Counted from the stretch's first letter, positions 33,283 through 44,025 are shown. The stretch is 64,000 bases of DNA from Enterobacteriaceae bacterium RIT691 (GCA_009668205.1 WJYM01000004.1:301281-365280), one strand, 5' to 3'. Notes: generated from the letters alone by a model not told the origin. Numbers and translations are program-made.

Positions 33283-33669
33283 TTAACGGTATTTCTGATG
33301 GTAGGTATTGCGGGTGCCGGCCAGATCCAGGGCTACGCCCTGCGCTTCCTTGATTTTGCCTTCGTTGGCAAGCTTGGTGGCGCCGTCAATCTGACCAATC
33401 AGAATATCCAGGCCATGACGGAAATCTTTCATTTCCGCACTGTCCGGCGCTTTGCCTTCCAGTTTTGGCGGGGTCTGCTTCTGAGCATCCTGTGCCGCGG
33501 TGCGCATCTTCGCCAGTGCCGCTTTCATTTCTGTCGCGTCATCGGTTTTCTGCACAATTTTCAGGTTTTCGGACAGGGTGTCCATATCTTCGCCAAGGTC
33601 GGCAAACGCCGGTGCCGCGCCCATCATCAGAGTGGAGACAGCTAACATTGCCAGAACAGTCTTACGCAT
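33283..33669 (-). CDS. cybC: Soluble cytochrome b562
   Basis: The 128-residue precursor has a 22-residue signal peptide ending APAFA. The 106-residue mature four-helix bundle keeps the haem ligands Met7 and His102, and also Arg98, counted from the mature ADLGEDM start. It is a periplasmic electron carrier of unclear physiological partner. Some E. coli strains carry a defective copy; this one is intact. It lies downstream of pmbA with an ERIC element between them. Confidence 0.95.
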   Translation of the reverse strand: MRKTVLAMLAVSTLMMGAAPAFADLGEDMDTLSENLKIVQKTDDATEMKAALAKMRTAAQDAQKQTPPKLEGKAPDSAEMKDFRHGLDILIGQIDGATKLANEGKIKEAQGVALDLAGTRNTYHQKYR

Positions 33670-33688
33670 CGCTCACTTCCTTTTATGC

Positions 33689-33803
33689 TCGTCATATTTC
33701 AAGCTGCAGGCGCGTTGGCTGCTCCTGCTCACCCCAGTCACTTACTAAAGTAAGCTCCTGGGGATTCCCAGGCTTGCCGCCTTCCTGCAACTCGAACTAT
33801 TTA
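33689..33803. repeat. ERIC element between pmbA and cybC
   Basis: It reads CAAGCTGCAGGCGCGTTGGC, then CCCCAGTCACTTACTAAAGT, AAGCTCCTGGGGATTCCCAG and GCCGCCTTCCTGCAACTCGA, an almost canonical full-length ERIC/IRU repeat. It lies within the pmbA-cybC gap. Confidence 0.92.
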
Positions 33804-33854
33804 GAGCAGTTATTGATGATGTGGCGCAGCAGGTTGCGCCACCATGAGAACACA

Positions 33855-35207
33855 TTATTGACCGGCGATTTTCATTTCCGGCAGCAGGACGGAACCGCAC
33901 TGAATATTACTGCGCGTTTCGATATCGTCAGCCACGGTCACGATATTACGCCACATGTCTTTCAGGTTGCCGGCGATGGTGATTTCGCTCACCGGATATT
34001 GGATTTCGCCATTCTCTACCCAGAAACCTGATGCACCGCGGGAGTAATCGCCCGTGATGCCACTGACACCCTGCCCCATCAATTCGGTGACGACAAGCCC
34101 GGTGCCCATCTCTTTGAGTAACTTTTCAAAACTGAGCCCCTGGCCCTGAATGCGCCAGTTGTGAATGCCGCCCGCGTGTCCGGTGCTTTTCAGCCCCAGT
34201 TTGCGGGCAGAGTAGTTGGTCAGCAGCCACTGGGTCAGAATGCCGTCTTTGATGATATCGCGACGTTCTGTGCGCACACCTTCGCTGTCGAACGGCGTGG
34301 ACGCCAGGCCTTTCAGCAGATGCGGATGCTCTTCAATGGTCAGCCATTCCGGCAGAATTTGCTTACCCAGAGAATCCAGCAGGAACGTGGATTTGCGGTA
34401 CACCGAACCACCGGCAATGGTACCGACCAGATGGCCGAACAGCCCAGTCGCCACTTCATTCGCAAAAATAACCGGCGCTTTCATGGTAGAAAGCTTGCGC
34501 GGTGACAGGCGGGAGAGCGTACGCTGCGCGCATTCGGCACCGACGGTTTCCGGATCCACCAGATCGCCCAGCGCACGGCCGATGGTGTACGCGTAATCGC
34601 GCTCCATGTCGCCATTCTCTTCGGCGATCACACAGCTGGAGAGCGAGTGACGGCTGGAACAGTAACTCTGCAGCATACCGTGGCTGTTGCCGAACACTTT
34701 AATGCCATAATGGCTGTTAAAGCTGCCGCCTTCGGTATTAGTGATGCGTTTATCCGCGTTCAGCGCCGCCTGCTCTGCGCGCGAGGCCATTTCGATGGCT
34801 TCATCAGGCGTCACTTCCGCCGGATGGAACAGATCCAGATCCGGTGCCTCGAACGCGAGCAAGTCTTTATCTGCCACGCCCGCGTACGGGTCCGGTGAGG
34901 TGTAGCGCGCGATATCCAGCGCCGCCTGAACGGTTCGGGCAATGGCTTCAGGACTTAAGTCGGTAGAGGACGCGCTGCCTTTACGGTTCTGGTGGTACAC
35001 CGTAATACCCAGCGCGCCATCGCTGTTGAATTCTACGTTTTCCACTTCGCCATAACGCGTGCTGACGCTAATACCGGTGGTTTTCGTTACGCCAACTTCG
35101 GCACCATCAGACTTACCCGCAGCCAGCTCCAGCGCGGTGGAGACGGCTTTTTCCAGCGCGATACGCTGTTCTGCAACCTGTGTGATGACTTTCATCGCTA
35201 ATGCCAT
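33855..35207 (-). CDS. pmbA: Metalloprotease-like protein PmbA (TldE)
   Basis: The 450-residue protein is the same length as E. coli PmbA and nearly identical. PmbA pairs with TldD to form a heterodimeric zinc protease that matures microcin B17 and degrades unfolded peptides and the antitoxin CcdA. PmbA itself lacks the HExxxH metal motif, which is carried by TldD. Conserved parts include [19 protein letters not shown] (about residues 53-71) and [22 protein letters not shown] near the C-terminus. It is divergent from darP. Confidence 0.95.
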   Translation of the reverse strand: MALAMKVITQVAEQRIALEKAVSTALELAAGKSDGAEVGVTKTTGISVSTRYGEVENVEFNSDGALGITVYHQNRKGSASSTDLSPEAIARTVQAALDIARYTSPDPYAGVADKDLLAFEAPDLDLFHPAEVTPDEAIEMASRAEQAALNADKRITNTEGGSFNSHYGIKVFGNSHGMLQSYCSSRHSLSSCVIAEENGDMERDYAYTIGRALGDLVDPETVGAECAQRTLSRLSPRKLSTMKAPVIFANEVATGLFGHLVGTIAGGSVYRKSTFLLDSLGKQILPEWLTIEEHPHLLKGLASTPFDSEGVRTERRDIIKDGILTQWLLTNYSARKLGLKSTGHAGGIHNWRIQGQGLSFEKLLKEMGTGLVVTELMGQGVSGITGDYSRGASGFWVENGEIQYPVSEITIAGNLKDMWRNIVTVADDIETRSNIQCGSVLLPEMKIAGQ

Positions 35208-35246
35208 AATGTAGAAAGGAGTTTAATGAAGTCTAACAGATAAACT

Positions 35247-35362
35247 CTAAATAATTCGAGTTGTAGGAAGGCGGCAATACTCAGAGTCCCCAGGCGCTTA
35301 CTGAAGTCAGTGACGGGGATGAGTCGCTGCAGCCAACGCACCTGCAGCGTGAAGTATGACGA
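35247..35362. repeat. ERIC element between pmbA and darP
   Basis: It contains TTCGAGTTGTAGGAAGGCGG, CCCAGGCGCTTACTGAAGTC and GTCGCTGCAGCCAACGCACC, an ERIC copy in the opposite orientation to that at 33689. The two copies flank pmbA. Confidence 0.88.
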
Positions 35363-35425
35363 GAGAACCGTTTTTCAGTGCGCTTCTTAACTGATAACAT
35401 GTGCCTCTTTTTTTAGGAGCCTGAG

Positions 35426-35980
35426 ATGACAAAGCAGCCCGAAGACTGGCTCGACGACGTGCCCGGTGATGACGAGATCGACGATGAAGATGATGAAATC
35501 ATCTGGGTCAGCAAAAGTGAAATTAAACGTGACGCCGAAGAGTTAAAACACCTTGGCGCCGAAATCGTTGAGCTTGGCAAAAATGCGCTGGATAAAATCC
35601 CGCTTGACGACGACCTGCGTGCCGCCATTGAGCTGGCGCAAAAGATCAAGAAAGAAGGCCGCCGCCGCCAGCTGCAGCTGATCGGTAAGATGCTGCGTCA
35701 GCGTGACGTCGATCCGATTCGCCAGGCGCTGGATAAGCTCAACAACCGCCACAACCAGCAGGTTGCTCTGTTCCATAAGTTAGAACAGCTGCGCGATCGT
35801 CTGATTATGGAAGGGGATGATGCGGTCGCTGAAGTGCTGCGACTGTGGCCGGATGCGGATCGCCAGCAGCTGCGTTCGCTGATCCGTAACGCCAAGAAAG
35901 AAAAAGACGGCAACAAGCCGCCGAAATCTTCTCGTCTGATTTTCCAGTATCTGCGCGAACTGGCAGAGAACGAAGAGTAA
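35426..35980 (+). CDS. darP: Dual-action 50S ribosome maturation protein DarP (YjgA)
   Basis: The 184-residue acidic-then-basic protein begins [20 protein letters not shown] and matches YjgA/DarP. It binds late 50S assembly intermediates and helps mature the peptidyl-transferase centre. The fold is almost all helical; [20 protein letters not shown] (about residues 72-91) is the basic RNA-binding segment. TAGGAG precedes the ATG. It is convergent with mpl, separated by REP sequence. Confidence 0.95.
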   Translation: MTKQPEDWLDDVPGDDEIDDEDDEIIWVSKSEIKRDAEELKHLGAEIVELGKNALDKIPLDDDLRAAIELAQKIKKEGRRRQLQLIGKMLRQRDVDPIRQALDKLNNRHNQQVALFHKLEQLRDRLIMEGDDAVAEVLRLWPDADRQQLRSLIRNAKKEKDGNKPPKSSRLIFQYLRELAENEE

Positions 35981-35989
35981 GCGTTGCGT

Positions 35990-36058
35990 ATTGCCGGGCC
36001 TACAAGAGCAACAGCCCGAATTGTAGGCCCGGTAAGGCGTCGCCGCCACCGGGCACTG
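35990..36058. repeat. REP-type inverted repeat between darP and mpl
   Basis: ATTGCCGGGCCTACAAGAGC and TGTAGGCCCGGTAAGGCGTC, followed by GCCGCCACCGGGCA, form a REP pair between convergent genes. Confidence 0.8.
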
Positions 36059-36060
36059 TT

Positions 36061-37434
36061 TTACTCAACCGCTTCCGCTTTCTTCGCCAGCATATCCAAC
36101 AGCTTCTGATGGATCCCACCGAAACCGCCGTTGCTCATCACCAGAATGTGGTCGCCAGGCTGAGCAGATTTTCCGATCATATCGACCAGAGTATCCACGT
36201 CGGCGCTCCAGTGCGCAGGCTGAATACAGCCTTCTGCCACTTCTGCCACCTGCCACGGAATGTGCTGAGGTTGCAGCAAGAACACTTCATCAGCACGGCC
36301 CAGCGACGGTGCCAGGTCGTCTTTGCAGATCCCCATTTTCATGGTGTTTGAACGCGGTTCCAGCACCGCCAGAATGCGTGCCGTCCCGCCGACTTTGCCG
36401 CGCAGCGCCTGCAGCGTCGCCAGAATGGCCGTCGGATGATGGGCAAAATCGTCATACACGGTCACGCCGTTGGCTTCACCGCGTAATTCCAGACGACGAC
36501 GCGCGTTCACAAAGGAACCCAGCGCCTCGGCCGCATCCGCCGGTTTCACACCCACATGGCGTGCAGCAGCGATCGCCATCAGGCCATTGTGCATGTTGTG
36601 TTCGCCGACCAGCTTCCAGTTGACCTGACCGACTTTTTCACCGTCCAGCCACACTTCCCATTCGGATGCGTCGGTGCTGATTTTCTTCGCCTGCCAGTGA
36701 CCTTGATCGCCCACCAGCTCCTGCTCGCTCCAGCAGCCCATCGCCAGCGTTTGCTTCAGATTAATATCATTTTCCGGCGCGATGATACGGCCCTGGCCCG
36801 GCACGATACGAACCAGATGATGGAACTGTTTCTGAATGGCTTTCAGATCGTCAAAGATGTCCGCATGGTCGAACTCAAGGTTATTGAGGATCAGCGTGCG
36901 TGGGCAGTAGTGAACAAATTTGGAACGCTTATCGAAAAATGCACAGTCATATTCATCGGCTTCAATCACGAAGAACGGGCTATCGCCCAGACGCGCGGAA
37001 ACATCGAAGTTGCCCGGCACACCGCCAATCACAAAGCCCGGTTTGTAGCCACAGGCTTCCAGAATCCAGGTCGCCATCCCGGCGGTGGTGGTTTTACCGT
37101 GCGTCCCCGCAACGGCGATCACCCAGCGATCGCGCAGCACGAAATCATGCAGCCACTGCGGGCCGGACATGAACGGGATGTTCTTTTCCAGCACCGCTTC
37201 AACGCACGGATTGCCGCGGGTCATGGCGTTGCCGATGATCACCAAATCCGGCTGCGGATCGAGCTGGCTTGGGTCGTAACCCTGAATTAACTCAATGCCC
37301 TGTTCTTCCAGCAGAGTGCTCATCGGCGGATACACATTCGCATCCGACCCCGTCACTTCATGGCCAAGGGAACGGGCCAGCATTGCCAGACCGCCCATAA
37401 AAGTGCCACAAATTCCCAAAATATGAATGCGCAT
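36061..37434 (-). CDS. mpl: UDP-MurNAc:L-alanyl-gamma-D-glutamyl-meso-diaminopimelate ligase
   Basis: The 457-residue Mur-ligase-family enzyme recycles cell-wall tripeptide by joining it to UDP-MurNAc. Motifs: N-terminal GICGTFMGGLA (about residues 7-17), ATP loop AGTHGKTTTAGM (about 109-120), EADEYDCAFFD (about 158-168) and DDFAHHPTAI (about 325-334). It acts in the cytoplasm. Length is that of E. coli Mpl. It is divergent from fbp with a gap of 180 bases. Confidence 0.96.
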   Translation of the reverse strand: MRIHILGICGTFMGGLAMLARSLGHEVTGSDANVYPPMSTLLEEQGIELIQGYDPSQLDPQPDLVIIGNAMTRGNPCVEAVLEKNIPFMSGPQWLHDFVLRDRWVIAVAGTHGKTTTAGMATWILEACGYKPGFVIGGVPGNFDVSARLGDSPFFVIEADEYDCAFFDKRSKFVHYCPRTLILNNLEFDHADIFDDLKAIQKQFHHLVRIVPGQGRIIAPENDINLKQTLAMGCWSEQELVGDQGHWQAKKISTDASEWEVWLDGEKVGQVNWKLVGEHNMHNGLMAIAAARHVGVKPADAAEALGSFVNARRRLELRGEANGVTVYDDFAHHPTAILATLQALRGKVGGTARILAVLEPRSNTMKMGICKDDLAPSLGRADEVFLLQPQHIPWQVAEVAEGCIQPAHWSADVDTLVDMIGKSAQPGDHILVMSNGGFGGIHQKLLDMLAKKAEAVE

Positions 37435-37614
37435 ACGTCACTGTTCCTCTTTCATCAGCGGCGTATTTTACCCTCATGTGCGACGGGTAAGAAACGCATT
37501 TCGGTTAATTCCGTACTTTGCTGGCGCGATTCACCTGTACGCTGTTTTTTGAATGTTTGTTAAGATTGTTGGACATTAACCGCTTTACTCAACATCAAAT
37601 GCAGGGAAAGTGTT

Positions 37615-38613
37615 ATGAAAACGTTAGGTGAATTTATTGTCGAGAAGCAGCATGATTTTCCGCACGCCACCGGTGAACTGACTGCTCTGCTGTCGGCAAT
37701 AAAGCTCGGCGCGAAGATTATCCACCGCGATGTCAACAAGGCAGGCCTGGTGGACATTCTGGGTGCCAGCGGTGCAGAGAACGTGCAGGGAGAAGCACAG
37801 CAAAAGCTCGATCTGTTTGCGAATGAAAAACTCAAAGCCGCCCTGCGTGCACGTAATATCGTGGCCGGTATCGCGTCTGAAGAAGAAGATGAGATCGTGG
37901 TGTTCGAAGGCTGTGAACACGCCAAATACGTGGTGTTGATGGACCCGCTGGACGGCTCGTCTAACATCGACGTTAACGTCACCGTTGGCACCATTTTCTC
38001 TATCTATCACCGCGTTACGCCAGTTGGCACGCCGGTTACCGAAGAAGATTTCCTGCAGCCGGGGAATAAACAGGTTGCCGCAGGCTACGTGGCCTATGGC
38101 TCCTCAACGCTGATGGTCTACACCACCGGCTGTGGCGTGCACGCTTTCACCTATGACCCGTCGCTCGGCGTGTTCTGCCTGAGCCAGGAACACATGCGCT
38201 TCCCGGAAAAAGGCAACACCTATTCCATTAACGAAGGCAACTACATCCGGTTCCCCCAGGGCGTGAAGAAATACCTGAAGTTCTGTCAGGAAGAAGATAA
38301 GACCACGCAGCGTCCGTATACCTCACGCTACATTGGTTCTCTGGTGGCAGACTTTCACCGTAACCTGCTAAAAGGCGGGATTTACCTCTATCCAAGCACC
38401 GCCAGCCACCCGCAAGGGAAACTGCGCCTGCTGTACGAATGCAACCCGATGGCGTTCCTCGCGGAACAGGCCGGTGGCAAAGCCAGCGACGGTAAAGACC
38501 GTATTCTGGATATTATTCCAGACACCCTGCATCAGCGCCGTCCGTTCTTTGTCGGCACCGATCATATGGTGGAAGACGTTGAGCGCTTTATGCGTGAGTT
38601 CCCGGAAGCTTAA
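37615..38613 (+). CDS. fbp: Fructose-1,6-bisphosphatase class I
   Basis: The 332-residue gluconeogenic enzyme removes the 1-phosphate of fructose 1,6-bisphosphate, requires Mg2+ and is inhibited by AMP. The metal site [12 protein letters not shown] (about residues 110-121) with upstream EEEDE (about 89-93) and the substrate loop [19 protein letters not shown] (about 266-284) are intact. Length equals E. coli Fbp. AGGGAAAGTGTT precedes the ATG. A boxC-like repeat follows. Confidence 0.97.
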   Translation: MKTLGEFIVEKQHDFPHATGELTALLSAIKLGAKIIHRDVNKAGLVDILGASGAENVQGEAQQKLDLFANEKLKAALRARNIVAGIASEEEDEIVVFEGCEHAKYVVLMDPLDGSSNIDVNVTVGTIFSIYHRVTPVGTPVTEEDFLQPGNKQVAAGYVAYGSSTLMVYTTGCGVHAFTYDPSLGVFCLSQEHMRFPEKGNTYSINEGNYIRFPQGVKKYLKFCQEEDKTTQRPYTSRYIGSLVADFHRNLLKGGIYLYPSTASHPQGKLRLLYECNPMAFLAEQAGGKASDGKDRILDIIPDTLHQRRPFFVGTDHMVEDVERFMREFPEA

Positions 38614-38628
38614 TCTGGCCTGAGGTTT

Positions 38629-38692
38629 CCCCTCTCCCAAAAGGAGAGGAAGAAACCCGAGTTCCCTCTCCCCGCGGGAGAGGGGCTCACAC
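38629..38692. repeat. boxC-like repeat between fbp and the chemoreceptor gene
   Basis: CCCCTCTCCCAAAAGGAGAG and CCCTCTCCCCGCGGGAGAGG modules surround a short centre. It separates convergent genes. Confidence 0.68.
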
Positions 38693-38697
38693 AAAAC

Positions 38698-40266
38698 TTA
38701 AGCCGCCTGACTCTGCAATCTGAATGACGCCATCGCGTCCATCAGCTCCCGCGACTGCTCTTCCAGCGAGCGGGTTGCGGCGGAAGACTGCTGCACCAGG
38801 GCCGCATTCTGTTGTGCCGTTTCGTCCATCTGACTCACCGCAATATTCACCTGTTCGATACCCCGGCTCTGCTCCTGCGATGCGCTGGCAATCTCCCGCA
38901 TCAGCGTGGTCATGCGCATCACTTCAGACGCAATGTCATCCATGGTTTCCCCGGCCTGCTGCGCCAGTTCGCTGCCTTCGCTGACCTGATTCTGGGAATC
39001 GCTGATCAGCGTGCGGATCTCTTTTGCTGCTTCCGCACTGCGGCTTGCCAGATTACGGACTTCACCCGCCACCACGGCAAATCCACGGCCTTGTTCCCCG
39101 GCACGCGCCGCTTCCACAGAGGCATTCAGCGCCAGAATATTGGTCTGGAAGGCAATGCCGTCGATAACGCTGAGAATGTCGGCAATACGGTTCGAACTGC
39201 CGGAGATATCGCGCATCTTCTCGATCACATAGCAGACCATTTCGCTCCCGCGATCGGCGGTGTCGGAAACCGTTTTCGCCATCTGGTGCGCCTGTTCAGC
39301 GTTATCCGCGTTCTGTTTCACCGTCGCCGTGATCTGCTCCATGCTGGCAGCGGTCTGTTCGAGTGACGTGGCGGTCGATTCCGTCCGCTGCGCCAGGTTG
39401 TTGTTCCCCGCCGTCAGTTCGCGGCTACCAATGTCTATCTGCGAACTGGCATCGCGCACGCGCAACACGGAATTCATCAGGGCTGCGCGCATCTCGCTGA
39501 TCGCCGCATTAAGACGGTTGATCTCCTTGCTTGCCGCCGGGTTGTCGCTGTGGGTCAGGTTACCTGCCGCCACTTGCTCAAGCTGAACAATCGCCGTATT
39601 CAACGGCTTAAGCAGCATATGGCGCAGCGACAGCCAGGCCAGAACAATCGCGCCAGCGGTCAGCAGGATAGCGACAATCATCATCGTCATTACCCGATTT
39701 TTGCTGGTATTCACCACGCTGACTTCACGTTGTCCACGCGCATCCACCCAGTTCTGGAAGGCCTGCATATCGTTATCAAACTGCTGTGAAACCGGGATCA
39801 GTTTGTTTTCCAGCAGATCGTAATAGCTGTCAGCGCTTTGCTGCTTCAGCGCGGCAAGCATGGGCGTAAGGCCCTGTTGGTGATAAGCCGCATAGCTCTT
39901 TGCCACCTGTGCCAGCAGCTGTGCCCCCTGAGGATCGTCAACACCGGAAGCCATCACGCTGGCGAGCGTCTTCTGCGCGGTGCTTAGCTCGTTATTGATG
40001 TTTTGCACCGATTTCGCGGCATCATCGAGCATGCCGATTTCCATCAGACGTACCGCCTGACCCGCTTCGTTCCGCGCACGCAGGATCAGGGTGTAGCCTT
40101 TATTGAGCTGCACCAGCTGTTCACCCTGGAGATGGTTAATGCGGGCAAGCGAGGAGGAACTCTTGGTGAGGGCATAAATCCCCATGCCGCTGACCAGCAG
40201 CAGCAAAAGGGTCATCACGGCCAGTAGAGAAAGCAGGCCGGTACGGATTGAAAGCATTTTCAGCAT
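38698..40266 (-). CDS. Methyl-accepting chemotaxis protein (Tar/Tsr-like)
   Basis: The 522-residue receptor has a first membrane helix (about residues 9-33), a periplasmic four-helix TarH-like sensor (about 35-188), a second helix (about 190-212), a HAMP domain (about 214-266) and a methyl-accepting coiled coil. The signalling tip reads [20 protein letters not shown] (about 375-394) and binds CheA and CheW. The C-terminus ends FRLQSQAA and lacks the NWETF pentapeptide that recruits CheR and CheB, so it resembles low-abundance receptors. The ligand cannot be told. It lies between fbp and the ytf importer, where E. coli has no such gene. Confidence 0.9.
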   Translation of the reverse strand: MLKMLSIRTGLLSLLAVMTLLLLLVSGMGIYALTKSSSSLARINHLQGEQLVQLNKGYTLILRARNEAGQAVRLMEIGMLDDAAKSVQNINNELSTAQKTLASVMASGVDDPQGAQLLAQVAKSYAAYHQQGLTPMLAALKQQSADSYYDLLENKLIPVSQQFDNDMQAFQNWVDARGQREVSVVNTSKNRVMTMMIVAILLTAGAIVLAWLSLRHMLLKPLNTAIVQLEQVAAGNLTHSDNPAASKEINRLNAAISEMRAALMNSVLRVRDASSQIDIGSRELTAGNNNLAQRTESTATSLEQTAASMEQITATVKQNADNAEQAHQMAKTVSDTADRGSEMVCYVIEKMRDISGSSNRIADILSVIDGIAFQTNILALNASVEAARAGEQGRGFAVVAGEVRNLASRSAEAAKEIRTLISDSQNQVSEGSELAQQAGETMDDIASEVMRMTTLMREIASASQEQSRGIEQVNIAVSQMDETAQQNAALVQQSSAATRSLEEQSRELMDAMASFRLQSQAA

Positions 40267-40361
40267 GATGTCATTCCCGGTAGCAAAGCGACTTTTTGGC
40301 GTAAATAAAAAGTATCGGCTGCTACCGGAAAGACTTTAGGGTTATTAATGAATTCAGTGCG

Positions 40362-41363
40362 TTATTGCTTTGTTACCCCTGCCGGAACGCGCGTCACTGG
40401 CGAGCTCTGACGGTTCTCCCACAGCACGGTCAGGCCACGCTGCAGCGCGATAAAAATGAACAGCAAAATGCCGATAGCGATCTTCGTCCACCATGAGCTG
40501 AGCGTGCCGTCGAAGTTAATATAGGTCTGAATCAAGCCCTGGATCCCCACGCCAAACAGCGTACCCAGAACAGTGCCGACACCGCCGCTGAGCAGCGTGC
40601 CGCCAATCACCACCGAGGCAATCGCATCCAGTTCCACGCCAACGCCCGCCAGCGCATATCCGGCCTGGGTGTAGACAGAAAACACAATCCCGGCCAGCGT
40701 CGCCAGCCCGGTCGACAGCATGTAGATGCGAATGGTGGTGCTGCGAGTGGAAATCCCCATCAGGTTGGCCGATGTGGCACTGCCGCCAATCGCATAGACC
40801 TGATTGCCAAAGCGGGTGCGGTGAGCAACAAACATCCCGACCACGACGACAATCAGCATCAGCACGCCCATCGCACTGAGACGGCCGCCGCCGGGGATCA
40901 TCCACGCCATATCGGAGAGGCGGTCATACAGCGGATGGTTAATCGGGATAGACTCTTCCGACACCAGATAGCTCACGCCGCGCAGGAAAAACATGCCCGC
41001 CAGGGTGATGATAAACGCAGGGATCTTCAGCGCATCAATCAACCAACCCATAAACGCCCCAAAGGCGCAGCCCATCACCAGCACCAACGGAAATGCCACC
41101 AGCGGCGTAATTCCCCAGAAGCCAATGGCTTTTGCCAGAAACACACCGGTAAAGGCGATCACCGAGCCGACAGAGAGATCGATACCGCCGGAGAGGATCA
41201 CAAAGGTCATACCGACCGCGATGATCCCGAGAAACGCGTTATCGGTCAGGATATTGCAGATAACACGCGTTGAGGCGAAACCCGGAAACTGTGTCAGGCA
41301 GTAGAGGTAGCCCAGGATAAACACCCCGAGGGTGATCATCAGCGGCAAATTACGTTTTATCAT
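40362..41363 (-). CDS. yjfF: Galactofuranose ABC transporter permease YjfF
   Basis: The 333-residue inner-membrane protein has about nine hydrophobic segments and the ribose-permease-type (RbsC-like) signature GGIDLSVGSVIAFTGV (about residues 59-74) plus AIASVVIGGTLLSGGVGTV. It forms the channel with YtfT. Its ATG overlaps the ytfT stop by 14 bases. The E. coli YtfQRT-YjfF system imports galactofuranose. Confidence 0.94.
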   Translation of the reverse strand: MIKRNLPLMITLGVFILGYLYCLTQFPGFASTRVICNILTDNAFLGIIAVGMTFVILSGGIDLSVGSVIAFTGVFLAKAIGFWGITPLVAFPLVLVMGCAFGAFMGWLIDALKIPAFIITLAGMFFLRGVSYLVSEESIPINHPLYDRLSDMAWMIPGGGRLSAMGVLMLIVVVVGMFVAHRTRFGNQVYAIGGSATSANLMGISTRSTTIRIYMLSTGLATLAGIVFSVYTQAGYALAGVGVELDAIASVVIGGTLLSGGVGTVLGTLFGVGIQGLIQTYINFDGTLSSWWTKIAIGILLFIFIALQRGLTVLWENRQSSPVTRVPAGVTKQ

Positions 41364-42372
41364 GGCCGCGCACTCCTTTCAGTAGACCGATAAAGCGCGG
41401 CGACTGGACCACCAGCACGCACAGCACCACAACCGCTTTGACCACCTGATTCAGCTCTGGCTGGAATCCGGAAAGCAGGATCCCGGTGTTCATTCCCTGA
41501 ATGATCAGCGCGCCAATCACCGAAAGCAGGAGGTTAAAGCGCCCGCCCATCAGCGACCCGCCGCCAATTACCACCGCCAGAATGGCATCCAGCTCCAGCC
41601 ACAGCCCGGCGTTGTTAGCATCGGCGCCGCGAATATCCGCCGCCACAATCACTCCCGCGATGGCGGCACAAACGCCGCTCAGCACATAGCTCAACATCAC
41701 CACGACGCGGGTATTAACCCCGGCGTTTTTCGCCGCGCGAATGTTAATCCCCACCGCTTCAATGAACATGCCCAACGCCGTTTTTCGCGTGAACAGCCAG
41801 AAAATGACCAGCGTCACCAGCGCGATGATCACCGGCGTTGGAAACAGCAGCAATTTACCGCTGCCGATCCACCCAAGGGATGCCGAATCAAAGGTCACGA
41901 TCTGCCCGGCAGTGATCAGCTGCGCCACACCTCGCCCCGCCACCATCAGGATCAGGGTGGCGACAAAGGGTTGGATCTTGAGGATCGCAACCAGTATGCC
42001 GTTCCATAATCCGGCCAGTACGCCGGTGCCAAGCGCCGCCAGCAGAACCACAGGCAGTGAATGCCCTGCGACGACCATTGAGGCCGCCGTGGCACCGGCA
42101 ATCGCCATTACCGCGCCAACGGAGAGATCGATACCGCCAGTGGCGATAACCAGCGTCATGCCGATACTCAGTAACGCCACCGGCGCGGCGCGATTGAGGA
42201 TATCGATTGGGCTACCAAACAGTCGGCCATCCTGGAGCACCACCTGAAAGAAATGCGGTGCAACAAGGCTGTCGACCAATAACACCAGAATGAGTGCCGC
42301 GATTTGCGGCATGCCCGTCGGCCAGCGAAAACGGCGCTTCTCGGGTTCAGTTTTCGGAACGGATTGTGGCAT
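41350..42372 (-). CDS. ytfT: Galactofuranose ABC transporter permease YtfT
   Basis: The 340-residue permease matches E. coli YtfT (341 residues) with signature GGIDLSVGAVMAIAGATAAS (about residues 79-98) and AILAVVIGGGSLMGGRFNLL. The start at 42372 gives MPQSVPKTEPEKRRFRWPTG; the frame extends to 42402, which would overlap ytfR. It pairs with YjfF and the ATPase YtfR, whose gene ends 13 bases upstream. Confidence 0.94.
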   Translation of the reverse strand: MPQSVPKTEPEKRRFRWPTGMPQIAALILVLLVDSLVAPHFFQVVLQDGRLFGSPIDILNRAAPVALLSIGMTLVIATGGIDLSVGAVMAIAGATAASMVVAGHSLPVVLLAALGTGVLAGLWNGILVAILKIQPFVATLILMVAGRGVAQLITAGQIVTFDSASLGWIGSGKLLLFPTPVIIALVTLVIFWLFTRKTALGMFIEAVGINIRAAKNAGVNTRVVVMLSYVLSGVCAAIAGVIVAADIRGADANNAGLWLELDAILAVVIGGGSLMGGRFNLLLSVIGALIIQGMNTGILLSGFQPELNQVVKAVVVLCVLVVQSPRFIGLLKGVRGHDKT

Positions 42373-42385
42373 CACTGCATACCCC

Positions 42386-43891
42386 TTATGCCGCAATAGC
42401 ATTCATGATCGCCGGAACGGACAGTTCGCCCAGCGGGATCTCTGCCACCTGTTTACGATCGCGTAAAATAATCACCCGATCCGCGTAGCCCACCAGCTCT
42501 TCCAGCTCGGAAGAAATCACCAACAGCGCCAGCCCGTCGGCGCACAGCGTTTCGATAAGCCGGATGATCTCCGCATGCGCGCCCACGTCGATCCCACGGG
42601 TAGGTTCATCGAGGATCAGGAATTGAGGACGCGTCAGCAGCCAGCGCGACAGCAGGACCTTCTGCTGATTGCCGCCGGAGAGAAACTCAACCGGCTGTTC
42701 CGCGCTCGGCGTGCGAATGCCCAGCTGGCGAATAAAGCGCTCGGCTATCTCGTTTTGTTCACGATGAGGAATCGGCCGCAGCCAGCCGCGCTGCGCCTGA
42801 AGCGCCAGAATGATGTTCTCGCGAACGGAAGCCGCGGCAATGATACCGTCGGTTTTCCTGTCTTCCGGACAGAAGCCAATGCCAAGGCAGGAAGCCTGGT
42901 GCGGTGAACGCAAAGTCTGCGGTTTACCTTTGATTTCGGCACTGCCGCAGTCGGCAGGTTTAATCCCGAAAATGACCTCTGCGGTTTCAGTCCGCCCGGA
43001 TCCCAGCAGCCCCGCCAGACCAACAATTTCGCCTGGGCGAACCTGCAAATCGAAGGGATCAATGACGCCTTTCTTACCAAAGTTTTTGAACGCCGCAACC
43101 GGTTTATCGCTCAACAGGGTGCGGCCAGCGCGTTGCAACGCGTTGTTATCGAGTTCGCGCCCCAGCATCATTTTCACCAGTTCGATCTGTGGCAGCGCTT
43201 TAGTTTCACGGCAGCCCACGAAGCCCCCGTTACGTAATACGGTAATGCGATCGCTGACCTGATAGACCTGATCGAGGAAGTGGGTCACAAAGATCAGGCT
43301 CACGCCCTGATCGCGCAGTTGGCGCATCAGGGTGAACAGCATTTCGACTTCCTGAGTATCCAGGCTGGCCGTGGGTTCATCGAGGATCAGCACTTTGGCC
43401 GAGAGATCGATAGCCCGACAGATAGCCACAATCTGTTGCATCGCCACCGAAAAGCGGTTCAGCGGCTCACGGACATCGAGGGAAAAACCGTAGGAAGCCA
43501 TCAGTGCCGTGGCGCGTTTTTCCATCTCTTTGCGTTGGATCAGCCCGAAACGGCGCGGTTCGCGGCCAATAAACAGGTTATCCGCCACCGACATGTTCGG
43601 CAGCAGGTTCACTTCCTGATAGACCGTGCCGATGCCAAGCTGTTGGGCATGAGCGGTGTTTTTGGGAGTGATAGCCTGACCTTCAAGCCAGATGGTGCCG
43701 CGATCGGCGTGGTAAACACCGGTCAGGGCTTTGATAAGGGTGGATTTCCCGGCGCCATTTTCGCCGAGCAAAGCCATAATTTCACCCCGGCGCAGGCTGA
43801 AATCGACGTTATCCAGCGCTTTTACGCCGGGGAAAAATTTACTCAGGCCTTCCGTGCGCAAAATCTCCTGATTGTGGATAGCATCAGTCAT
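42386..43891 (-). CDS. ytfR: Galactofuranose ABC transporter ATP-binding protein YtfR
   Basis: The 501-residue protein has two fused ATP-binding halves, as usual for sugar importers of the RbsA/MglA type. The first half has Walker A GENGAGKST (about residues 43-51) and Walker B LILDEPTASLD (about 169-179). The second has the altered Walker A LLGSGRTE (about 294-301) and intact LSGGNQQKVLLSRWL plus LILDEPTRGIDVG. It energises sugar import with YtfT and YjfF in the inner membrane. Confidence 0.94.
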   Translation of the reverse strand: MTDAIHNQEILRTEGLSKFFPGVKALDNVDFSLRRGEIMALLGENGAGKSTLIKALTGVYHADRGTIWLEGQAITPKNTAHAQQLGIGTVYQEVNLLPNMSVADNLFIGREPRRFGLIQRKEMEKRATALMASYGFSLDVREPLNRFSVAMQQIVAICRAIDLSAKVLILDEPTASLDTQEVEMLFTLMRQLRDQGVSLIFVTHFLDQVYQVSDRITVLRNGGFVGCRETKALPQIELVKMMLGRELDNNALQRAGRTLLSDKPVAAFKNFGKKGVIDPFDLQVRPGEIVGLAGLLGSGRTETAEVIFGIKPADCGSAEIKGKPQTLRSPHQASCLGIGFCPEDRKTDGIIAAASVRENIILALQAQRGWLRPIPHREQNEIAERFIRQLGIRTPSAEQPVEFLSGGNQQKVLLSRWLLTRPQFLILDEPTRGIDVGAHAEIIRLIETLCADGLALLVISSELEELVGYADRVIILRDRKQVAEIPLGELSVPAIMNAIAA

Positions 43892-43908
43892 TAGCAGCCC
43901 CTAAAAAT

Positions 43909-44023
43909 TACCCTCACCCCGACCCTCTCCCTAAAAGGGAGAGGGAGAACATTCAGCCCGACTCAACACTGCACAGTACGTTCCCTCTCCCCTCAGGGGA
44001 GAGGGTTAGGGTGAGGGGTTTGC
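43909..44023. repeat. boxC-like repeat inside the ytfQRT operon
   Basis: This is the longest copy in the window: CCCTCACCCCGACCCTCTCC ... GGGAGAGGGAG, a 45-base centre, then CCCTCTCCCCTCAGGGGAGA ... GGGTTAGGGTGAGGGG. The outer CCCTCACCC and GGGTGAGGG are inverted. It lies between ytfQ and ytfR and could lower expression of the downstream genes relative to ytfQ. Confidence 0.75.
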
Positions 44024-44025
44024 TA

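Noticed and set aside
32877..33353. Mok-like frame as a long coding gene
   Set aside because: The frame continues far past hok, but only its first part is comparable to Mok leaders. Its extension through the hairpin and cybC is chance.
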